This document shows positions 1-9,037 of a stretch of DNA of 64,000 nucleotides, piece by piece. This DNA is from Pseudomonadales bacterium (GTDB taxonomy: Bacteria > Pseudomonadota > Gammaproteobacteria > Pseudomonadales > Halieaceae). The position numbers and the translations under genes were made by a program. Each line of letters starts with the position of its first letter. Position 1 is the stretch's first letter. The notes under the pieces were generated by a model. It did no database searches. It was not told where the DNA came from and saw only the letters and a list, made by a program, of their open reading frames with translations. Where the stretch lies: the NCBI GenBank assembly GCA_024234675.1, contig JACKNU010000001.1, positions 868,001 through 932,000 on the forward strand, written 5' to 3'.

Positions 1-157
1 GCAACTCACCCACGGTACGCTTGTTGACCGTGCCGGTAGAGCTGTCTTCCTGCAGCATGAATATCCCGTAAGCCGTCGCAACGAGACATACCAACAACGC
101 CACTCCCATGAGCAGCAGGCCGACTGGAAACTTGTTTGTCGCTTGATTATTGTTCAT
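1..157 (-). CDS. pilJ: PilJ-like methyl-accepting chemotaxis protein, N-terminus only
   Basis: This is the start of a minus-strand gene that runs off the left edge of the window. The 52 visible codons begin MNNNQATNKFPVG and pass into one hydrophobic membrane segment (about residues 12-35), followed by a polar stretch. That is the layout of the first transmembrane helix and early periplasmic part of a type IV pilus chemoreceptor. The ATG at 157 overlaps the end of pilI by 11 bases, which suggests translational coupling. The order pilG-pilI-pilJ is that of the Pseudomonas Pil-Chp system, in which PilJ senses surface contact and drives the ChpA kinase to control twitching and cAMP. The call rests mainly on gene order and the membrane start, since the signalling domain is not visible. 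Confidence 0.75.
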   Translation of the reverse strand, partial: MNNNQATNKFPVGLLLMGVALLVCLVATAYGIFMLQEDSSTGTVNKRTVGEL

Positions 158-716
158 CGGAAATTTCCTCATTTGCTGCAGTACGCGAGGCTGCCGCATT
201 GGCCAGCTCGCTGTCGGCTACCAGTTTGTCCACATCCAGGATGGCGAGAAACCTGTCACCGCTGTGAAAGCCGCCAAGGGTAAATTCGGCGAAATCCGGG
301 TCGACTGGATATTCCATGTCCCGCTCTTCTACCGGGAACTTGATGTCGCGCTCGATGTCGCTGAGCGTGATGCCGAAATAGAATCCCGGTCTGCGGATAA
401 TCATGCAGAACTCGCGAACCCTGCCCACATAGGGACGTCCGCGGAAAAATACATCGCCGCTGATAATCGGCAGCAGCCCCCCCATGTACGCGGCAACCCC
501 CATCACCCAGGGCTTGGTGCCGGGAATCGCGGTTACGGGGGGTGTCTCGATTATTTCCTGAAGCTCACCTTCGCCGACCAACAGCGGCACACCGGCGATT
601 CCAAGAGAGGTACCCATCCAGGTCATCCGGGCGTCAGAGACCGTTGGGGAAGTCACACCACTTTCAGCCTGGCCCCTGGCCAGTTCATCCAGTGCTTGCA
701 GTGCAGTGCCGGTCAT
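147..716 (-). CDS. pilI: CheW-like adaptor of the type IV pilus chemosensory system
   Basis: A 189-residue protein that is one CheW-type SH3-like fold. A hydrophobic beta-rich stretch around residues 35-95 (with GIAGVPLLVGEGELQEI and a GVAAYMGGLLPIISGD segment) matches the CheW pattern in which the adaptor links receptor to histidine kinase. In Pil-Chp systems PilI couples PilJ to ChpA at the cell pole. Its ATG lies 4 bases after the stop of the upstream response regulator, and its 3' end overlaps the pilJ start, so the three genes form one operon. The family assignment is firm. The name pilI comes from gene order. Confidence 0.88.
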   Translation of the reverse strand: MTGTALQALDELARGQAESGVTSPTVSDARMTWMGTSLGIAGVPLLVGEGELQEIIETPPVTAIPGTKPWVMGVAAYMGGLLPIISGDVFFRGRPYVGRVREFCMIIRRPGFYFGITLSDIERDIKFPVEERDMEYPVDPDFAEFTLGGFHSGDRFLAILDVDKLVADSELANAAASRTAANEEISDEQ

Positions 717-720
717 CGGA

Positions 721-1131
721 TCAGGCCGCCTTCCGCTTGCTGGTGAGCTTGTGAATCAACTGACGCAACACGCGCTCGGGCGGAATCTTGGTCACGTGGG
801 CGGTAGCGCCACGGGCCTGGCCCTTGGCAATGTCGAATATGCCGTCGGATGACGACAGCATCACCACCGGCGTATTGCGGGTGGCCTCGGCATTGCGTAT
901 CAGCGTACAGGTCTGGTAACCATCCAGTTCCGGCATGGTGATATCCAGGAAGATCAGGTCGGGTTTGAAGCGCCTGAGCATCCCCAGGGCCTTGTACCCG
1001 TCCTCTGCGCATTCCACTTCGCAGCCCATGGACTTCAAGGTGTGCGACATCATCATACGGATCGTCTTGGCATCATCGACGATCGCGATTTTGACACCCG
1101 AGATATCGAATTCTTCATTTTGGTCGGTCAT
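721..1131 (-). CDS. pilG: PilG-type single-domain response regulator
   Basis: A 136-residue stand-alone receiver domain. The acidic pair (IVDDAKTIR) and the phospho-acceptor Asp at about residue 63 (LIFLDITMPELDGYQTC) are present. The VVMLSSSDGIFDIAKG stretch closely resembles PilG, not PilH, as I recall those families. I chose the ATG at 1131 because it has a GAGG Shine-Dalgarno; a TTG four codons upstream is possible but less likely. Unusually, the conserved Lys (about residue 115) is followed by Ile-Pro-Pro instead of the usual Pro-Phe, so the K-P cis-proline motif is shifted. It is the first gene of the pil operon here, and no pilH is seen next to it. Confidence 0.85.
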   Translation of the reverse strand: MTDQNEEFDISGVKIAIVDDAKTIRMMMSHTLKSMGCEVECAEDGYKALGMLRRFKPDLIFLDITMPELDGYQTCTLIRNAEATRNTPVVMLSSSDGIFDIAKGQARGATAHVTKIPPERVLRQLIHKLTSKRKAA

Positions 1132-1333
1132 TTTCGCCCTCAACTTTTATTCCAGCACTGTGATCGGAATCACAACAAAGGTTGCGAATACAGTATTTGT
1201 ATTGAGGAAAGGGCCAGCAAGGAAAAACTGGAGTTTTCTCCAGAAAGGCAACTTTTTCAGGAGCGGGGAAAAACGCGGAAAATCACTGGCTTAGCGTGGC
1301 GCAAAGCCAGTGGGGGCAAGGCTTGCGGACCGG

Positions 1334-1948
1334 TCAGCTCGCCGGGAACATATAGTTGCGGAAGGGCTCCAGGTGGCCGGACTGGAAGTCCTGCATCTCG
1401 TAGATATTGAATTTCTGCATCAGTGCCAGGCAGCGCTGGAATACGGTGTCGGCATCGTAGGCCGATGGTGGAATGGCGTATTCCGCCGTGACCTGCGCAA
1501 ATATCATCGAGGCGATGGTGCGACGGGTTTTGTCCTCCCGGTACATGCTGTGATTGATGGGAGAGGCGACAATCGGGGAGCCGTAAATCAGGAATGCTTC
1601 CCAGCGCCTGGCGTCCTGGCTGTCATCCAGCTGCGCCACCAGGAACTTGACCATATTGTGCAGTTCCATACGCGGGGGCAGCACATCCTTCTGCAACCAG
1701 GCCCGCACGTCGGATTCCCGCCAGTCACTGTTGATGCCCAGGATACTGATCACCCTGCCCTCGGTCTGCGCCGGAGCGGCCCCCGCGAGGTCCCACAGCA
1801 TGTTCAATCGCGCGGAAAACCCCAGGCAAACAGGCAACTGGCTGTCGGCGATACGGCGGTATTCCTCGGCGTAATCCTCGACTGTACGGCCGCGATCGGC
1901 GCGCCCGGAAGCCCTGGTCCCGGCCTGGGGAGATTGCTTTGTTGCCAT
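1334..1948 (-). CDS. Small protein with HTH-like region, coupled to the AAA+ regulator
   Basis: A 204-residue protein that I do not recognise as a named family. Residues about 40-105 (SARLNMLWDLAG, then ILGINSDWRESDVRAWL) have the helix pattern of an XRE-type DNA-binding region. The rest is helical and hydrophobic in patches, with no signal peptide or membrane span. The start is the ATG at 1948, which overlaps the stop codon of the upstream AAA+ gene as TAATG, a strong sign of coupled translation and of a shared job. A longer reading to 2062 would extend far into the upstream gene and is unlikely. It is probably a regulatory partner of the upstream protein; that is inference from coupling alone. 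Confidence 0.6.
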   Translation of the reverse strand: MATKQSPQAGTRASGRADRGRTVEDYAEEYRRIADSQLPVCLGFSARLNMLWDLAGAAPAQTEGRVISILGINSDWRESDVRAWLQKDVLPPRMELHNMVKFLVAQLDDSQDARRWEAFLIYGSPIVASPINHSMYREDKTRRTIASMIFAQVTAEYAIPPSAYDADTVFQRCLALMQKFNIYEMQDFQSGHLEPFRNYMFPAS

Positions 1949-4524
1949 TACTGCTTTTCCTCTTCTGTTTGTGCAGCGGATAATTCTTTGAGGCGCTTCA
2001 GGTAAGTGGGCGTGGACATGCCCATGATCCTGGCGCGATCGACTGTGCTGACCCCCTGGCACTGCCGTTGTATATGGGACAGCAGCATGCCCTGCAGCAG
2101 TTGCTGCGGCGACTCCTCACTGACGGCCGCCTCCAGCACCCACTGCCTGACCAACTGGCGGGGGGCTTGCCACAACAGGCTGGCGCTGCGCTCCTGGTTG
2201 CGCGCCTCGATGCCCGGCAGCCAGCGGCCGATGTTGCGCGGCTTGGTATGCAGAAGCTCCGCGGCGGCCCGCTTGTTACCCTGGAAGCGGTCACACACAG
2301 CCAGTACCAGTTCATCTTCCAGCCACGCACCCAGGGGCTTGATGACGTTGTTTTCCAGCATGCTGTGCAGGGATTCCCCCAGGGCGACCCGCAGGTCCTC
2401 CAGGGGCGAGGCGGAGTACACCACCTCTTCCCGCTGGGGTTCCATGACACTCTGCAGGAAAGGATGCTCACCGGGTGCCGCCGCCGTCGGTTCAACCGAC
2501 AGGCCCTTGAAAAGGCCGATATCGACCGGCGTCACCCACTCCTTGTCGGATTTGTCCAGGGCGGCACAGATACACTGCCGCATCTCGCTGATATTGCCGG
2601 GCCAGTCGTGCTGCAGCAGGGCCTGCTCCGCATCCGGGGTGAAGCCGCTGATGCGTCGGTCGCGGCGCCCCGCCTCCTGCGCCAGGATCTTGTGGGCCCA
2701 GCGCAAGACAGCCCGTTTGCGATCCTTGATGGGCGGGACCCGCACCGGGTAACCGGCGAAAACACTGGCAAGTTTTTCATTGAGCCCGCCGAAGCGCAGC
2801 AGGTGATCCATGGTATCGGGCAGCAGGGCCACAAAGCGGGCCCGCGGCAGGTAGCGCGGGGGCTGGCTGTCGGCCAGCACGCGGCTGCTGATCTGCCTGG
2901 CCAGTTTCAACTGCGCGTCGCTGTGCATCAGGTGGGGAGACTTGAATACCAGGGTCTTGCCCTCGCAGCGTTCCAGTTCCAGGGCGATCCGTTTCAGTGC
3001 CTCCTTGCGACTGCGAAAAGCGCGGCAATCTATCGCCACCAGGTCCTCTGGGGCGCCCCCCCACTCCTGATGGATGATACGGGCGACGTACAACTTGCCG
3101 GTGCCGCGAGGGCCGATGACCGCCACCGGGACGTCAACCCGTGCCAGGAAAACGGCCTGGTCTATGGCACCTTCCATATTGTCGGCGACGTAGCCCTCCA
3201 ACTCCTCTTCCGGCGGCAGGGTCGGCCGCTGCAGCAACGGGGCCTGGGCCTCGCTGTCTCGCCAGTCGGCATAACGCGACAAGCTGGTCGCCAGGTAATA
3301 CGTGGCGGCCACGCCGGGCACAAAAGGCGCCTCGTTCCGACCGCCGTTCGCGGGGCAGTACAGCACCACACAGCCCAGCAGACTGTCGGCCGTTTTCAGT
3401 GGCAGGATCGCACAATCGGATTCCGGCGCAGATAACACGTCGCGCTGCAGCATGTCCTCGCCATTGAACTTGCAGCGCCGCATTGCCCTGGGCAACGCCT
3501 TTTCCGCGACGACCTGCACCTGCTCCCCGCTGCCGTCCGCGGCAGTCACGAACCGGAATCCATGCTTGTGGTCCCGGCGATACACCGCTGCGGCGACCAC
3601 CCCGGGTTGCGCCAGGGTATGAGCAACGACTGCCTTGAGATAATCGCTGGAGCGCTTGGCATCGACCTTCAGGCGCAGCAGTCCCGACAGGTAGGCGTAT
3701 TGCTCCACGGAGTCGACGGCCGCGCTGAACAGCCCGTCGGAGCTGGTGGTTCCCACCGCCAGCACCGCCTGGTCCGACTCGCTCGCCACGGTGATGAACT
3801 CCCCGGGGTCGGAGAATTGCAGACTGGTCAGCGCAGAGTTGGCAGCGACCGTGGTAGCCAGGGGACTGCCGTCCTCCCGCCTTGCCAGGCCGATGCGCGC
3901 ACGCAACTGCGTCGCCAACAGGGGACCCAGATGGGAGAGTATTGCACGGCCGATATCCAGGGCCTGCTCCACGGGCAATTGTCGCAGCAACAGGGCGATG
4001 GTCGCGCCCCTGGGCAGCGCGACGTCCTCGGCCGCCGGTACGATCTGCTGCAGGCCCGCGTACACATCCATCATCATCCTGGCAGTGGCGGCACCATCGG
4101 GCACGGCAGCCGGGTGCGCGGGCTCCACCCCCAGTACCACCACGACATCGCCGGGCGCCATACTCTGGATAAATTCCAGCTCTTCATCCTGCACCAGCCG
4201 AAAAAGCAGCAGGGTCATGCCGCGACGGTTGTCGTTCGCCTGGGGATAGAGGTAGCCACCGACAACGGTTTCCACGCCCCCGGGCGGGCGCAGCAATAGC
4301 GGCGGCAGCGCGGCCCGCAAGCCCGATTTTATAACGGCGGCCAGGGGCGCGTAGCTGCTCGCGTCCAGTCCCAGCAACTCGCGCCAGTCGCCGCCTACCA
4401 GGCCGTCCCCGGGCAGCAGCAGGCGAGCCGCTTCATTGCAGGCAAATACCTCGCCACTGTCGCGATCCAGCTGCAGTTCGGCCGCTCCGGATATGGACTG
4501 CTGCGCGGTGCGCTTGCTATTCAT
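1948..4524 (-). CDS. Degenerate sigma-54-activator-like AAA+ regulator
   Basis: An 858-residue cytoplasmic protein. Residues 1-120 look like a PAS-type sensor, about 285-420 is GAF-like, about 445-680 is an AAA+ domain of the sigma-54 activator type, and 720-858 holds two Fis-like helix-turn-helix segments (near 745-770 and 825-848). A Walker A is kept (GPRGTGK, residues 471-477), and so is the C-terminal WPGNISEMR signature near 641. The Walker B acidic residues are missing (LVFKSPH at 525-531), and the GAFTGA loop needed to contact sigma-54 is absent because the region between Walker A and B is short. It is therefore unlikely to open sigma-54 promoters. It could be a DNA-binding regulator or repressor that still binds nucleotide. 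It lies upstream of, and is coupled to, the 204-residue protein. Confidence 0.75.
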   Translation of the reverse strand: MNSKRTAQQSISGAAELQLDRDSGEVFACNEAARLLLPGDGLVGGDWRELLGLDASSYAPLAAVIKSGLRAALPPLLLRPPGGVETVVGGYLYPQANDNRRGMTLLLFRLVQDEELEFIQSMAPGDVVVVLGVEPAHPAAVPDGAATARMMMDVYAGLQQIVPAAEDVALPRGATIALLLRQLPVEQALDIGRAILSHLGPLLATQLRARIGLARREDGSPLATTVAANSALTSLQFSDPGEFITVASESDQAVLAVGTTSSDGLFSAAVDSVEQYAYLSGLLRLKVDAKRSSDYLKAVVAHTLAQPGVVAAAVYRRDHKHGFRFVTAADGSGEQVQVVAEKALPRAMRRCKFNGEDMLQRDVLSAPESDCAILPLKTADSLLGCVVLYCPANGGRNEAPFVPGVAATYYLATSLSRYADWRDSEAQAPLLQRPTLPPEEELEGYVADNMEGAIDQAVFLARVDVPVAVIGPRGTGKLYVARIIHQEWGGAPEDLVAIDCRAFRSRKEALKRIALELERCEGKTLVFKSPHLMHSDAQLKLARQISSRVLADSQPPRYLPRARFVALLPDTMDHLLRFGGLNEKLASVFAGYPVRVPPIKDRKRAVLRWAHKILAQEAGRRDRRISGFTPDAEQALLQHDWPGNISEMRQCICAALDKSDKEWVTPVDIGLFKGLSVEPTAAAPGEHPFLQSVMEPQREEVVYSASPLEDLRVALGESLHSMLENNVIKPLGAWLEDELVLAVCDRFQGNKRAAAELLHTKPRNIGRWLPGIEARNQERSASLLWQAPRQLVRQWVLEAAVSEESPQQLLQGMLLSHIQRQCQGVSTVDRARIMGMSTPTYLKRLKELSAAQTEEEKQ

Positions 4525-4793
4525 AGGCCGTGACCCGTTGTAGTGCCCCTGGATTCCGTTGCAGGCATGAGTGCGCGAGTGTGCATCCCGGACATGTTCC
4601 CTTAACTTCCCCTTGTACCGACAGCGGATAAATCATATAAACGTGCGCAGGTGCCAGGCCGTCTCTGGTACTATGCCGCCAATTCTAACGCAAGGAAGCA
4701 TTATTCGCCCGGGGCCATGCCGTGACCGTCGCTATCCACCCACTCCAGCGCCGTGCAGATAGTAGCACTGGCTGAGCCTGCGCGGACACGGCA

Positions 4794-6233
4794 TTGAGTG
4801 TGAACGTCGCCCTGGTACTTTCCCTGTCCCACCTGGTGCTGGGGCTATTGGTGGGCGCCCGTGTCCTGCTGCGCCCCGACCGAGAACCGGCTTCACGCAT
4901 TGCCTGGATCGTAGTGATTACCGCGCTGCCGATCGGCGGTGTCATTGCCTATATCCTGTTCGGCGAGGTCAACGTGGGGCGCAGCCGCGCCGCCAGGCTG
5001 AAAACCGTGTCAGCCGCCCTGCAACCACTTGCCGGGCGCGCCGGGCGCGATGGCACCGAGATGGTGACCGGACGCTACCAACAGCTGTTCCGCGTGGGCC
5101 AGTCGATCAGTGGCATGAAACCGGTTGCCGGTAATCGCGGCGCCCTGCTCGCCGACTCGGACAGCACCATCCGCCAGCTGGTTGCCGATATCGACGCCGC
5201 CCGGGAGCAAGTGCACCTGCTGTTCTACATCTGGCTTCCCGATAACAATGGCTGCAGGGTCGTCGAGGCCTTGCAACGGGCGGCGGCCAGGGGTGTGACG
5301 GTGCGGGCCATGGCCGACGACCTGGGCTCGCGCCTGATGATCAAGTCGCCACACTGGCGCGCCATGCGGGAAAGTGGCGTGAGACTTGCCACGGCCCTGC
5401 CGGTTGGCAACCCGCTGCTGCGTCCCCTGGCGGGACGCATCGACCTGCGCAATCACCGCAAGATCGTCGTCATCGACAATTCGATAACCTATTGCGGCAG
5501 TCAGAACTGCGCGGACCCGGAGTTCCGGATCAAGGCGAAATATGCACCCTGGGTGGACGCGATGATGCGGTTCGAGGGGCCCATAGCCGCGCAGAACCAG
5601 TTCCTGTTCGCGGGGGACTGGATGGGGCATGTCAGCGAGGATCTCAGCGAAATGCTGGAGCGGGATATCGAGGAGACCCCGGCTGGCTTTGTCGCCCAGG
5701 TGGTCGGCACCGGACCCACGGTGCGTTTCTCGGCCATGTCGGAGCTGTTCCAGTCGATCATGTACGCGGCCCGCCAGGAGTTGATGATCACCACCCCCTA
5801 CTTCGTACCCAATGAAGCCATGATAGAAGCGCTGCGGGCCACGTCATTTCGCGGCGTCAAGACCACTATCGTATTTCCCGCCCGGAACGACTCCTGGGTC
5901 GTCGCGGCGGCCAGTCGCAGCTACTACGCGACCCTGCTGGAGGCAGGCGTACAGATTTTCGAATACCACGGGGGCCTGCTGCACACCAAATCGCTGACCG
6001 TCGACGGCGAGGTGGCGCTGATCGGCTCCGCCAACATGGACAGACGCAGCTTTGACCTCAACTATGAAAACAACATCCTGCTGGTTGACCGGCAGCTGAG
6101 CGAGGACCTGCGCAACAGACAACTTCACTATATCGCCAGCGCCACGGCGGTCACCGCCGGGGAGGTGGCCGCCTGGAGCCTCAAACGCAGGCTCTGGAAC
6201 AACGCCGTGGCCATGCTGGGCCCGGTCTTGTGA
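4794..6233 (+). CDS. cls: Cardiolipin synthase (phospholipase D superfamily)
   Basis: A 479-residue inner-membrane enzyme that condenses two phosphatidylglycerol molecules to cardiolipin. Two N-terminal membrane helices (about residues 4-25 and 37-60, the second ending in YILFGEVNVGRSR) fit the ClsA architecture. Two HKD motifs are complete: HRKIVVID near residue 221 and HTKSLTVD near residue 396, the latter followed by GSANMDRRS. The start is uncertain: TTG at 4794 gives MSVNVALV, while GTG at 4800 removes two residues. Neither has a strong Shine-Dalgarno. The gene stands alone on the plus strand and converges on the cis/trans isomerase gene with a 16-base gap. Confidence 0.92.
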   Translation: MSVNVALVLSLSHLVLGLLVGARVLLRPDREPASRIAWIVVITALPIGGVIAYILFGEVNVGRSRAARLKTVSAALQPLAGRAGRDGTEMVTGRYQQLFRVGQSISGMKPVAGNRGALLADSDSTIRQLVADIDAAREQVHLLFYIWLPDNNGCRVVEALQRAAARGVTVRAMADDLGSRLMIKSPHWRAMRESGVRLATALPVGNPLLRPLAGRIDLRNHRKIVVIDNSITYCGSQNCADPEFRIKAKYAPWVDAMMRFEGPIAAQNQFLFAGDWMGHVSEDLSEMLERDIEETPAGFVAQVVGTGPTVRFSAMSELFQSIMYAARQELMITTPYFVPNEAMIEALRATSFRGVKTTIVFPARNDSWVVAAASRSYYATLLEAGVQIFEYHGGLLHTKSLTVDGEVALIGSANMDRRSFDLNYENNILLVDRQLSEDLRNRQLHYIASATAVTAGEVAAWSLKRRLWNNAVAMLGPVL

Positions 6234-6249
6234 AACAAGGTCGGCTACG

Positions 6250-8502
6250 CTACCTGTTTTCGTAGCGATTCAGGTCGAACAGCCCCGCCTCGACGGGTGC
6301 AATATCGCGATACTGCTGGTGCAGGCTGTCGCTGAGCTGCCAGAAACGGGGGTCCGTGCGCCTGACCCCATAGCGCTGCAGCAGGCCGGCATAGTCCTGC
6401 TCGCTACCCAGGGTCTCGATGGCGGCGACGAATTCACCCAGTTGCTGTGCGCGCAGTTGGAAGAAAATATTCGGGTAGGAACCGATAAAGCCCCTGACCA
6501 CGGTGAGATAGTCCTCCACCGGGATGCGCCGCTGCTCCTCGCGAAACAGCTGGGTATTGTTCAGGTAGGCGCTGTTGTGGATGATGGTGTAGACGCTCTC
6601 CCCGCCACCCTCCTCCAGCACCTGCACGAAGGCCACTTCCGGCATGTAGCTGAAGGGTTTGCCGGACAGGGTCTGCAGCCTGGCGAACTGCGGGTCCGCG
6701 GGTTGATAGCGCGGTGCGGCGGCGCCCGGCAGCCGCGGCGTCAGGCGCTGGAAAAACTCGGCCATGGGATAATCGCTGCGGTAATCGATCCCGGTGGGGG
6801 CGTGAATATAGGCCTTGCGGCCGAGCACGTACTCCTTCACGTCCGGACTGGCCTCGCGATACCAGAAATCGCGCAGCTGTACGCGCTGATCGTCCGGCAT
6901 GAACACCAGGAAGTTGTACTCGCCCTCCATGCGCAGGAAATCCATGTACAGGCGGGTTTCCAGTTGGTGGGCGACATTGCCGTAAACATCGAAGCCGGCC
7001 ACCAGCAGATAGTGGATCCGCTCCAGCAGCGAGTAACCGATCAGCCAGGCGGTTTTGGGGGTCTGGCCCACCAGCCCCTGCACCACCGAGGCGCTGTCGT
7101 TGTGGCGAAAAACGGTCAGGGCCGCGTTGGGGTTGCTGCCGTCGCCGTCCCAGATGAGTTCGAAGTCCAGAGGTGTCACGTCGGTACTGGCCAGCTTGGC
7201 CAGCTCGGCGGACTTGGCCTTCAGGAACTTGCGCTGCCCCTTCGCGTAATCGCGCCACTGCACGAGTGAACCTAGCAAATTGGTACTGCCGCCGGGCAGG
7301 CGCATATGGGCACTCTGGCTGGCCAGGAATTCGGCGTTCTGGTCGGGATCCAGTACATTGGGGTCAGTGAAAATCACCCAGAAATGGTCGTCTATGACAT
7401 TGAGTGCCACCTGCCCACGACACACTGGTCCCTTGATATACGCCATGATGGTGAATTGCGCTTCATCCAGCATGAACTGGTAGCGGGACTGCACCGGCAA
7501 TTCCCGGAAGGCCACGAAGGGGTTGGTAGCCACCTCAACCCGGTAGCCCGGCAGGCGGCTCACCTGGTAATCCTGCTGGAAGAACAGCTCGTTCCAACGC
7601 GCCATGCGGGCGTCGCTGAGGGCGTAGGGCATATGCCGCTTGTCCAGCACACTGGTGCGCAGGGCCTGCAGGCGGTAGTAAAACTCACCCGACCCCGGCG
7701 AATCATAGGGTCGGCGGGTCGCGATGATATCCACTGGCTGGCCCGGGGGGGTGCGCGAGCGCACCAGCGTGTAGTAACGGGCGGGGCCGGCCAGGTCGGC
7801 GAAGTACAGGTCTCCGATGAACAGGTGCTCGTAGATATAGCGCGATACCAGCTTCTGTTTTATCCCGGGGCGATTGAAAAAGGTTTCCCAGCGATTGATT
7901 TCGGCCTGTTCCGCCGCGCCGGGCGCGGCCCAGGGCACGCCTGGCGCACCCTGTGCCAACCACTCTGCCAGCAGCGCGTGCTCGGCGTCTTCGAGGCCGG
8001 GGAAACCATAGGGCATGCCCCACAGGGGATAGTCCCTGGCGAAACTGTCGAACTCCTCCGGCTTGCTGCACTGCTGGTCCCGGTCGAGCCTGAAATCGAA
8101 GCTATCCGGCAGGATGGCGACGTCCGGCAGCGGGTGGTCACGCTTCAGCTCCAGCATTCGCAGTATCGTCGCCCGCTGCGGATCCTGCTCGTCCAGCACC
8201 GGGTAGAACCCCTTCGCACGCCACTCTTCAGTGGTCTGCGCGTCCTCGAACAGGCGCGTCAGGTTGGCGTTCAGCAAGCGGGTGCCATCGTAGACCTTGT
8301 CCTTGCTGGCCCCCCGCTGCAAGCCCTCCCAGGCATCCAGCTTGAGCTGGCAGGGCGCGTCATAGCAGCCATGACAAACCATGCAGCGCTGCTCCACCGC
8401 GGCTTTTACCTCGGGCGGGTAATCGGCATGGGCGTACATCAGCGGAGTCAGCAACCACCAGAACAGGAGCCAGCGACAGGTCTTTTCGGGGAAAATCAGC
8501 AT
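6250..8502 (-). CDS. cti: Fatty acid cis/trans isomerase, copy 1
   Basis: A periplasmic haem protein that converts cis- to trans-unsaturated membrane fatty acids under solvent or heat stress. The ATG at 8502 gives 750 residues starting with a signal peptide (hydrophobic core RWLLFWWLL, ending AHA); a TTG at 8532 would add ten residues. Straight after the signal comes a c-type haem site CMVCH inside CMVCHGCYDAPCQL, the hallmark of Cti. The rest is typical of the family in length and motifs (for example RTPPGQPVDIIATRRP and WDGDGSNPNAALTVFRH). A second copy lies at 36 kb. The upstream chalcone-isomerase-like gene ends 43 bases before this start, so co-transcription is likely. Confidence 0.9.
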   Translation of the reverse strand: MLIFPEKTCRWLLFWWLLTPLMYAHADYPPEVKAAVEQRCMVCHGCYDAPCQLKLDAWEGLQRGASKDKVYDGTRLLNANLTRLFEDAQTTEEWRAKGFYPVLDEQDPQRATILRMLELKRDHPLPDVAILPDSFDFRLDRDQQCSKPEEFDSFARDYPLWGMPYGFPGLEDAEHALLAEWLAQGAPGVPWAAPGAAEQAEINRWETFFNRPGIKQKLVSRYIYEHLFIGDLYFADLAGPARYYTLVRSRTPPGQPVDIIATRRPYDSPGSGEFYYRLQALRTSVLDKRHMPYALSDARMARWNELFFQQDYQVSRLPGYRVEVATNPFVAFRELPVQSRYQFMLDEAQFTIMAYIKGPVCRGQVALNVIDDHFWVIFTDPNVLDPDQNAEFLASQSAHMRLPGGSTNLLGSLVQWRDYAKGQRKFLKAKSAELAKLASTDVTPLDFELIWDGDGSNPNAALTVFRHNDSASVVQGLVGQTPKTAWLIGYSLLERIHYLLVAGFDVYGNVAHQLETRLYMDFLRMEGEYNFLVFMPDDQRVQLRDFWYREASPDVKEYVLGRKAYIHAPTGIDYRSDYPMAEFFQRLTPRLPGAAAPRYQPADPQFARLQTLSGKPFSYMPEVAFVQVLEEGGGESVYTIIHNSAYLNNTQLFREEQRRIPVEDYLTVVRGFIGSYPNIFFQLRAQQLGEFVAAIETLGSEQDYAGLLQRYGVRRTDPRFWQLSDSLHQQYRDIAPVEAGLFDLNRYENR

Positions 8503-8545
8503 CGACGCATTCTGGGACCGCGAGCCAGTCAAGGCAAGCGCCAGC

Positions 8546-9037
8546 TCAGTCGTTTCCTATCAGGGCGAGGCGCAATTCCGGGCGACTGGTGGCCGGTGAC
8601 AGCCAGATGGCGAGGAATTGCGCCCCGAAAGCGTCATCCTCCACCCCGCCCAGGCGCTGGCCGTTGCGATAAAAGGTATTGCCGCCCGCCTCGTCCAGCT
8701 CGATCGCCAGGATATCCCCCTCCCGGATATCGGGCCAGAGGGTGGCCAATTGCAGCGCCCACTCTTGCTGCCGTGGGTGCTGCAACTGCTGGTGCTGCCA
8801 CTCCGCCACGGTCCTGGACACCAGGTCGTCGGCCTCCACGTCCAGCAGGTACTGGATTTCCAGGCGCAGGGGGCGCTGGCCCTCGCGGTACTGGCCATCG
8901 AGACTGTACAGGCGGGAATCGTAAACCGGCCAGAACAGGAAGGTGAGCCGGGCTTCACCCACCAGTTCCCAGGCCTGTGCCCGGGCCGTTGCCAACAGCG
9001 CCCAGGCCAGCAGTAGCAGGACAGGCAGCCGTTTCAT
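8546..9037 (-). CDS. Secreted chalcone-isomerase-like protein
   Basis: A 163-residue exported protein. The ATG at 9037 begins a clean signal peptide (MKRLPVLLLLAWALLATARA), followed by a small domain (WELVGEARLTFLFWPVYDSRLY, then a C-terminal FLAIWLSPATSRPELR). This matches my recollection of the bacterial chalcone-isomerase-like family found with membrane-lipid genes. The start overlaps the upstream stop as ATGA, so it is coupled to the DUF2878 gene. No chalcone chemistry is implied. In bacteria the fold probably binds a fatty acid or related lipid, which fits the neighbouring cti. Confidence 0.72.
   Translation of the reverse strand: MKRLPVLLLLAWALLATARAQAWELVGEARLTFLFWPVYDSRLYSLDGQYREGQRPLRLEIQYLLDVEADDLVSRTVAEWQHQQLQHPRQQEWALQLATLWPDIREGDILAIELDEAGGNTFYRNGQRLGGVEDDAFGAQFLAIWLSPATSRPELRLALIGND

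Noticed and set aside
6226..6276. GCTACG...CGTAGC inverted repeat between cls and cti as a bidirectional terminator
   Set aside because: The stem is only six pairs with a long loop and overlaps the cti coding end. The T-run is only four and lies inside the loop.
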